A model generated the notes under the pieces. That model ran no database searches and was not told the origin of the DNA. It was given only the letters and a program-made list of their open reading frames with translations. A DNA stretch of 10,687 nt from assembly GCA_023230525.1 (NCBI GenBank), contig JALNXE010000131.1, positions 1 to 10,687 on the forward strand, read 5' to 3'. The number at the start of each line of letters is the position of its first letter. Within the stretch, counting starts at the first letter, position 1. The DNA is from Desulfobulbaceae bacterium. GTDB taxonomy: Bacteria; Desulfobacterota; Desulfobulbia; Desulfobulbales; SURF-16. A program made the position numbers and the translations under genes. Positions 7,301 through 10,687 of the stretch are shown here, in pieces.

Positions 7301-7442
7301 CAAGGCCCGCACCCTGACGGCGTCCTGCAAGGGTTGCGGCGTCTGTGCGGCCCGCTGTCCAACCATGGCCATCGACATGGGCCGTTTTACCCTGGCCGGC
7401 ATCCGTTCCCAGATCCATGCCTTTGCCGGAAAAGGAGAATAA
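4377..7442 (+). CDS. hdrA: HdrA-like double-module iron-sulfur flavoprotein
   Basis: Electron-transfer flavoprotein of the heterodisulfide reductase A family, 1021 aa, against about 650 for methanogen HdrA. Module 1: FAD site VLGGGVAG near 18-25; TFPTNDCSLCILAPK near 59-73; ferredoxin-type CTGCGQCTLYC near 117-127 and C-x7-CGLCAVAC near 164-179; QCIGSR with a Cys-rich segment near 262-280. Module 2: the HdrA N-terminal cluster domain (VFVCHCG near 465-471, SACTPRTHEP near 526-535, DQCSWVH near 559-565), a second FAD site (VVGGGLAG near 605-612), QCVGSR near 753, and two C-terminal [4Fe-4S] motifs, CIGCGACQAFC and CKGCGVCAARC, near 951-994. Module 1 lacks the CHCG domain; module 2 lacks the NDCSxC loop. 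The ATG at 4359 overlaps AAAGGAG (4362-4368), which is the ribosome site for ATG 4377, so I start there. mvhD follows at once; electron confurcation or bifurcation is inferred from the family. Confidence 0.92.
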   Translation: MVTSSASAASGMIKGSVLVLGGGVAGVQAALDLTELGLKVYLVEKSAAIGGVMARLDKTFPTNDCSLCILAPKLVEAGRNPNIDIITNADLLKVAGSPGNFTATIRKRPRYIDEEVCTGCGQCTLYCLKQISDDYNEKLSTTHAAHIDYSQAVPTSYHIDPKACLRLNFKTCGLCAVACRAGAIRFDQQEEVVELPVGAVVLAPGFGRVKNEVLERYGWGKFADVLTAFEHERLMCASGPTNGAIVRPSDEKHPKKIAFLQCIGSRDRTCGNDFCSSVCCMYAIKQATLAREHDPEAEITLFYMDVRTHGKGFDAARERAIAENNFRIIYARPPRVEDVFDGRLLLTYATEDGGHHYEYFDMVVLSQGLESPDDADLIAQVTGIDLNDYQFAATALHAPLATSKPGIYVIGAFQGPKDIPDSVTQASGAAALCSSLLTAARGTEIVHARYPAERDVTAEEPRIGVFVCHCGINIAGVVDVRQVRDYARTLPHVVYATDNLYSCSQDTQKHLTDIIKEHRLNRVVVSACTPRTHEPLFQATLREAGLNRSLFEMANIRDQCSWVHMHEPEQATAKARDLVRMAVAKAAHLVPLAEQELPVTPSALVVGGGLAGLTAALSVAEQGFSCTLVEKDRELGGRSLLLTADRFGNRPAEMITGLVQKVREHRLITIFTEATLASTSGYVGNFTSAIDTGRGSEVINHGIIILATGGRPYAPSQYLYGQSDRVLTQLELEKRLASSRPLAKGTRQVVMIQCVGSRGEDLAYCSRVCCGQAVKNALRLKARQPDLAITIFYRDMRTYGFQEDLYRQAREQGVLFIRYTPDRPPVASRDATKNSRVHVNAYDPLLGEEVELAVDMVVLSVGIVPEDPSLLARMLKVPVTAENFFLEAHVKLRPVDLPVDGVYVCGLAHAPKTMDETIAQAQAAAGRACQPLARGSIVPEPIVSRVDPELCIGCGACQAFCPYKAIDIYKEGKLRKARTLTASCKGCGVCAARCPTMAIDMGRFTLAGIRSQIHAFAGKGE

Positions 7443-7443
7443 T

Positions 7444-8061
7444 ATGACAAGCGAACACTATCATCCGAAAATACTGGGTTTTCTCTGCAACTGGTGCTGT
7501 TATACCGCGGCTGATTCAGCCGGGGTGGGCCGTTATCAGTACCCCCCCAACCTGCGGGTCATCCGCATCATGTGCACCGGCCGCCTGGACCCCTCGTTCC
7601 CGCTGGAGGCCCTGGCCAGCGGCGCCGACGGGGTCTTTGTCGGCGGCTGCCATCCAGGAGAATGCCATTATCAGGACGGCAATTACCACGCCCTGGTCAG
7701 CGCCGCCCTGGTCCATGAAATGCTGGCGCGAGTCGGCGTCAGCCGGGAACGGTTTCTCATTGCCTGGGCCTCGGCGGCGGAAGGCCCCAATTTTGTCAAA
7801 ATCATCACCGCCTTCACCAAACAGACAGAACAGCTCGGCCCCTTGGGCCTGGCCGAAAACATCCCGGCCCAGAGCCTGCGGGTAAAGCTCACTCAGGCGG
7901 CCGAGGCGGCAAGAGAGCGGAAAATTCGCACCGGGCTGATCAACGCCTCCCGCGAAATGTTCAAGTCCGGCGATTTTTCCAGGAAAAACATTACAGAACT
8001 GGTGCAGGCCAAATGTGAAAAGGCCCTGGATGAAATGACTGCTCAGGCGGGTAGTCTGTAG
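7444..8061 (+). CDS. mvhD: MvhD-like [2Fe-2S] electron-transfer subunit
   Basis: A 205-aa protein of the MvhD/FlpD family, the small subunit that carries electrons from hydrogenase, formate dehydrogenase or another donor into HdrA. The family pattern is clear in the first 80 residues: ILGFLCNWCCYTAADSAG (Cys 15, 18, 19), RIMCTGR (Cys 44) and GGCHPGECHYQDGN (Cys 69, 74), which bind the [2Fe-2S] cluster. The C-terminal half is helical and less conserved. The start is set by AAAGGAG at 7431-7437, inside the end of hdrA; the stop of hdrA and this ATG are one base apart, so the two genes are cotranscribed and made together. The protein very probably docks on the HdrA above. No hydrogenase, formate dehydrogenase, HdrB or HdrC gene is in the window, so its electron donor is unknown. 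Confidence 0.93.
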   Translation: MTSEHYHPKILGFLCNWCCYTAADSAGVGRYQYPPNLRVIRIMCTGRLDPSFPLEALASGADGVFVGGCHPGECHYQDGNYHALVSAALVHEMLARVGVSRERFLIAWASAAEGPNFVKIITAFTKQTEQLGPLGLAENIPAQSLRVKLTQAAEAARERKIRTGLINASREMFKSGDFSRKNITELVQAKCEKALDEMTAQAGSL

Positions 8062-8101
8062 GGGTTTAGGCGTTTAGCAGCTAACCGACGACAGACTACT
8101 C
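8049..8101 (+). promoter_or_regulatory. Long hairpin spanning the mvhD stop codon
   Basis: GTAGTCTGT (8051-8059) pairs perfectly with ACAGACTAC (8091-8099), extended by G-T and G-C pairs to an 11-bp stem at 8049-8059/8091-8101. The loop of about 31 nt holds a secondary GTTTAGC/GCTAAC dyad. The stem takes in the first base of the mvhD TAG. A run of seven T occurs at 8130-8136, about 29 nt after the stem, which is too far for a normal intrinsic terminator. It may limit read-through or protect the hdrA-mvhD message, giving different levels of the following hesB-like gene. Confidence 0.5.
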
Positions 8102-8154
8102 ACCTAATTACCTTATTACCCAAACAACCTTTTTTTGCTCAAGGAGACGAAACA

Positions 8155-8502
8155 ATGCTGGAAATGACCCAAATGGCAAACGAAAAACTGAAACAATATC
8201 TTGACCAGAATAATCTCAATTCCGCGGTACGGGTGGCGGCCATGAACAGCTGCAGCGGCCAGTCCCTGGTGCTGTCGCTGGATGAGAAAAAGGCCGGAGA
8301 CACGGCAATCGTCAAAGGCGAGGTGGAACTGATCATCGACCAGGGCCTGCTGGCCCAGCTTGGCTCGGTTACGGTGGATTTTGTCGAGCAGAAGGGTTCC
8401 GGCTGCGGTTGCGGGGGCGGGGGCGGCTTTTCCGTGCACTCTGCCAATCCCCTGCCCAAAAGCCAGGGGAGCTGCGGCGGTTCCTGCTCATCTTGCGGTT
8501 GA
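8155..8502 (+). CDS. HesB/IscA-like protein with Cys-rich tail
   Basis: A 115-aa protein of the HesB/IscA-like (A-type iron-sulfur carrier) group as found in anaerobic Desulfobacterota, probably cytoplasmic. Seen in the sequence: a KLKQYLDQNNL helix, RVAAMNSCSGQSL with Cys33, LIIDQGLLAQLGSVTVDFV near 59-77, CGC-Gly5-FSVHSANP near 84-99, and a C-terminal CGGSCSSCG. Related proteins often carry selenocysteine at the position of Cys33; here the codon is TGC, so this is the cysteine form. The fold and ANP motif fit the family, but the classical IscA C-terminal CxC is replaced by CGC before the FSV strand and by the tail. AAGGAG at 8141-8146 supports the start. It lies 93 bp after mvhD, and a role in cluster assembly for HdrA/MvhD is inferred from position only. 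Confidence 0.82.
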   Translation: MLEMTQMANEKLKQYLDQNNLNSAVRVAAMNSCSGQSLVLSLDEKKAGDTAIVKGEVELIIDQGLLAQLGSVTVDFVEQKGSGCGCGGGGGFSVHSANPLPKSQGSCGGSCSSCG

Positions 8503-8543
8503 TTTTCCCAGTAATCCCCGGTACAAGATAAGAAAGGTGCCAA

Positions 8544-8682
8544 GGTGATGAATTCGTAAAAACAAAAAATTAACCACGGAGAGCACAAAGTCCACAGAGA
8601 CAACTCATTGCAATTAAAAATATTTTCTCTGTGACCTCGGTGAGCTCCGTGGTGAAAATAGACTTTTTACGATTTCATCATC
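8544..8682. repeat. Composite nested inverted repeat (MITE-like)
   Basis: The outer arms, 8544-8562 and 8664-8682, are inverted copies matching at 17 of 19 positions (GATGAATTCGTAAAAA against TTTTTACGATTTCATC at the core). Inside lie perfect arms ACCACGGAG (8573-8581) and CTCCGTGGT (8645-8653), then a looser stretch (about 13 of 19 pairs) ending in the exact pair CCACAGAGA/TCTCTGTG. The centre is AT-rich. The CCACGGAG...CACAGAG pattern resembles the ACCACAGAG-type palindromic repeats scattered through many Gram-negative genomes. It has no coding capacity; it fills the gap between the hesB-like gene and the Cys-rich gene and as RNA would fold into a long hairpin. Confidence 0.72.
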
Positions 8683-8722
8683 GCGGCGGTTCATCTTCTG
8701 ACAAACTGCCAAGGGACCCTCA

Positions 8723-8989
8723 TTGCCGACCTGGAAACTCAAAACAGCTGGCGAAACCTTGTTTTATCACCTCTGCGGCAACTGCAATATGCAGTCAGCC
8801 GAGGCCCTGCTCAAGGCCGGCTGGCAGAAAATCCGTGACGGAGAGCCGGTATCCTGCAACGAATGCAGCCGCAGATGCGCGTTAACCTCCGCAGGACTCT
8901 GGGGAGCCGAAGATCAGGTGCGGTATGCGGTCTGTGCTGCCTGCCCGGACCTGGCCCCCTGCCCGCTGAAGGGCCGCTATTACTGTTAA
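8723..8989 (+). CDS. Small Cys-rich protein of unknown function
   Basis: An 88-codon ORF opening with TTG at 8723, six bases after AAGGGA; an in-frame TGA upstream rules out an earlier start, and the next ATG (codon 23) would lose the first cysteine pair. Nine cysteines fall in three groups: HLCGNC at 18-21, SCNECSRRC at 45-52, and CAACPDLAPC at 71-80 with a terminal Cys88. This suggests two or three zinc or iron-sulfur sites, but the spacing does not match ferredoxin or a zinc ribbon I can name. There is no signal peptide or membrane segment. It is preceded by the composite repeat and followed 56 bp later by the arfB-type gene. I do not recognise the family. The regular Cys grouping and base use argue that it is a real gene. 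Confidence 0.68.
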   Translation: MPTWKLKTAGETLFYHLCGNCNMQSAEALLKAGWQKIRDGEPVSCNECSRRCALTSAGLWGAEDQVRYAVCAACPDLAPCPLKGRYYC

Positions 8990-9045
8990 CGCCTTGATTT
9001 TTTTTATGATCCAGCAGGACACCCCGGCGGCGGCAGAGGGAGCAC

Positions 9046-9468
9046 ATGCTTTTCATCACCAACACCCTGATCATCCCCCTGCGGGAAATCCATTTTTCCT
9101 TTATCCGGGCCTCCGGGCCAGGCGGCCAGCACGTCAACCGCTCGGCCACTGCCGTTCAGCTGCGCTTCGACGTGCGGAACTCGCCATCATTATCCGCCGA
9201 GATCAAAAACCGGCTGTGCCTGTTGGCCGGTTCCCGCTTAAGCAAAGACGGCGTCCTGACCATCGAGGCCCAGGAGTTCCGCAGCCAGAAGAGAAACAGG
9301 GATGAGGCGCTGCAGAGACTGGCCCGGCTGCTGCGCCTGGCGGCCATGCGGCCAAAGACCAGACGGCCTACCAGGCCGACGTTGGCCGCAAAAAAGCGCC
9401 GGCTCGAAACCAAGAAACGGCGCAGCCTCACCAAGCAGACCAGAGGCGGTCACCGGAGCGAAGAATAA
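9046..9468 (+). CDS. arfB: Peptidyl-tRNA hydrolase for ribosome rescue (ArfB/YaeJ type)
   Basis: A 140-aa release-factor-like protein that frees stalled ribosomes lacking a stop codon in the A site, by hydrolysing peptidyl-tRNA without tmRNA. The release-factor domain has the catalytic GGQ in RASGPGGQHVNRSATAVQLR, residues 21-40. The usual codon-recognition domains of RF1/RF2 are absent, and the tail from about 105 is very rich in Lys and Arg (AAKKRRLETKKRRSLTKQ), matching the ArfB tail that enters the empty mRNA channel. Length equals the E. coli protein. GAGGG at 9036-9040 precedes the ATG by 5 nt. It faces the minus-strand kinase gene, with only 42 bp between the two stops and no clear terminator there. 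Confidence 0.93.
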   Translation: MLFITNTLIIPLREIHFSFIRASGPGGQHVNRSATAVQLRFDVRNSPSLSAEIKNRLCLLAGSRLSKDGVLTIEAQEFRSQKRNRDEALQRLARLLRLAAMRPKTRRPTRPTLAAKKRRLETKKRRSLTKQTRGGHRSEE

Positions 9469-9510
9469 CAATGCGCCGGCGGACTTGCCCCACCAACTCC
9501 AGGGGGATCC

Positions 9511-10687
9511 TCAGACAGAAGGACCCAACACCTGATAAAGCGCCCGGCTCAACTGCTGGACGGTAAATGGTTTGGGCACCACCCCTTTAAAGCCGAACTG
9601 GGCATAATTTGCCATGATCGGATCGTTGGCATAGCCGCTGGAAACAATGGCCCTGACAGCAGGGTCGATTGCCAGCAACCTCTCCATGGCCTCCCTGCCC
9701 CCCATCCCCCCGGGAATGGTCAGATCCATAATCACGGCAGCAAAGGGTTCTCCCGCTTCCCGGGCCTTTTTATACAGATCGACCGCTTCGCTGCCATCAC
9801 GGGCAAGATGAGGTGCAAAGCCCAATTTCTGCAGAATCTGCACCGCCAGATCCCGGATAAGTTCCTCATCATCCATGAACAGCACTTTGCCCCGGCCGGT
9901 GAATACCTTGTCCTCAACCGGCTCTTCCGCCTGTTTTCCCGGGACAAGGGCGGGGAGGAACAGGGTGAAGGTGGTCCCCTGCCCTTTTTCCGACTGCAAA
10001 CTGATATGCCCTGCATGATTCTGCATGATCGAATAGACCACGGCAAGTCCCAGGCCACTGCCGGTCTGCTTGGTGGAAAAATAAGGGTCAAATATCCTTT
10101 CCCTGTGCATTTTTTCAATGCCGGTGCCATGGTCCTGCACCGCTATTGCAACGTATTTCCCGGCCGCCATCGGCGGCACGTCACCCTGCTGCAGCTCCAC
10201 ATTACGCCCCCGGATCGCTATCACGCCGCCTTCCGGCATGGACTGCGAGGCGTTAATAACCAGATTCTGAAAAACCTGGCTCATCTGCCCGCGGTCAGCG
10301 TTGACGGACCACAGGTTCTCGGCAAAATCATAGACACAGACGGAGCGGGAGCCGCGTATGGCAAAGCTCGATGAATCCCGGATAATGTCCACGATGGATG
10401 AGGGGCTTTTCAACGGCGCGCCGCCCTTTGCAAAGGTAAGCAGCTGCTGGGTGAGATCCCTGGCCCGCAAGGCAGCCTTTTCCGTATCGGCAAGTGATTT
10501 CTGCAGCATTCCGCCCGCCTCGGCCGAAAGTTTGGCCAGGCTGATATTGCCGAGAATGCCGGTAAGCAGGTTGTTGAAGTCATGGGCGATTCCCCCGGCA
10601 AGCACCCCGACCGACTCAAGTTTCTGGGTGCGCAAGCGATCCTCTTCCCGTTTTTTCCGCTCGGAAATATCCCGGGCCACTCCCAGC
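9511..10687 (-). CDS. Hybrid sensor histidine kinase with receiver, N terminus outside the window
   Basis: C-terminal 390 or so residues of a hybrid kinase. The visible part opens with GVARDISERKKREE, the typical end of a PAS/PAC domain, so the GTG near 10680 is an internal codon and the gene continues past the right edge. Counting from that codon: HisKA with phosphoacceptor His33 in GGIAHDFNNLL; HATPase_c with N-box QNLVINA (138-144), G1 DHGTGI (183-188) and G2 GSGLGLAVV (207-215); then a receiver with acidic MDDEE (269-273), phosphoacceptor Asp319 in MDLTIPGG, SSGY (347-350) and Lys370 in PKPF. No DNA-binding domain follows, so the receiver may pass phosphate on or act as an internal switch. 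The stimulus is unknown because the sensor part is missing. Part of its ATPase domain is duplicated at 3963-4025. Confidence 0.93.
   Translation of the reverse strand, partial: LGVARDISERKKREEDRLRTQKLESVGVLAGGIAHDFNNLLTGILGNISLAKLSAEAGGMLQKSLADTEKAALRARDLTQQLLTFAKGGAPLKSPSSIVDIIRDSSSFAIRGSRSVCVYDFAENLWSVNADRGQMSQVFQNLVINASQSMPEGGVIAIRGRNVELQQGDVPPMAAGKYVAIAVQDHGTGIEKMHRERIFDPYFSTKQTGSGLGLAVVYSIMQNHAGHISLQSEKGQGTTFTLFLPALVPGKQAEEPVEDKVFTGRGKVLFMDDEELIRDLAVQILQKLGFAPHLARDGSEAVDLYKKAREAGEPFAAVIMDLTIPGGMGGREAMERLLAIDPAVRAIVSSGYANDPIMANYAQFGFKGVVPKPFTVQQLSRALYQVLGPSV

Noticed and set aside
8998..9005. T8 run after the Cys-rich gene as an intrinsic terminator
   Set aside because: No convincing GC-rich stem precedes it.
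1..10687. CRISPR arrays, tRNA and rRNA genes
   Set aside because: No regularly spaced repeats, tRNA-like folds or rRNA segments were seen on either strand by eye.

Overview
The gene content and codon use suggest a sulfate- or sulfur-metabolising member of Desulfobacterota, perhaps near the Desulfobulbales. This is inferred from an HdrA-like flavoprotein next to an MvhD-type [2Fe-2S] protein, a HesB-like protein of the type often found as a selenoprotein in this group, an arginase-fold agmatinase with an SHA motif, and a GC-rich coding bias. No rRNA or tRNA gene is present to settle the taxonomy.

Layout. (1) 22-936, minus strand: agmatinase (speB), possibly preceded in the same direction by a small hydrophobic ORF. 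(2) 946-1485: a gene-poor stretch holding a clear but broken 5' end of a KaiC-like ATPase gene (minus strand, 1205-1305) and a 34-codon ORF that overlaps the next gene by ATGA. (3) 1486-3928, plus strand: two exported proteins, a dockerin-like/seven-bladed FG-GAP propeller protein and a PEBP (YbhB/YbcL) family protein. (4) 3929-4376: a second gene-poor stretch with a fragment of a histidine kinase ATPase domain (about 92% identical to the kinase gene at the right end of this window), a 17-bp palindrome and a possible 9-residue leader ORF. (5) 4377-8502, plus strand: a double-module HdrA, MvhD and a HesB/IscA-like protein, with a long hairpin between the second and third. (6) 8544-8682: a composite inverted repeat resembling a dispersed or MITE-like element. 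(7) 8723-9468, plus strand: a nine-cysteine small protein of unknown function and an ArfB-type ribosome-rescue hydrolase. (8) 9511 to the right edge, minus strand: a hybrid histidine kinase whose N terminus lies outside the window.

How the genes work together. HdrA and MvhD form the standard electron path of heterodisulfide-reductase-type complexes: MvhD passes electrons into HdrA, where FAD can confurcate or bifurcate them. The HdrB/HdrC subunits and the electron-donating dehydrogenase are not in this window. The HesB-like protein just downstream could help make or repair their iron-sulfur clusters, but that is inferred from position only. The exported proteins, the rescue factor and the kinase have no evident pathway link to them.

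I see no convincing undescribed defence or mobile system. The most informative unexplained signals are the two gene relics, the composite palindrome, the mvhD-hesB hairpin and the small cysteine-rich protein.
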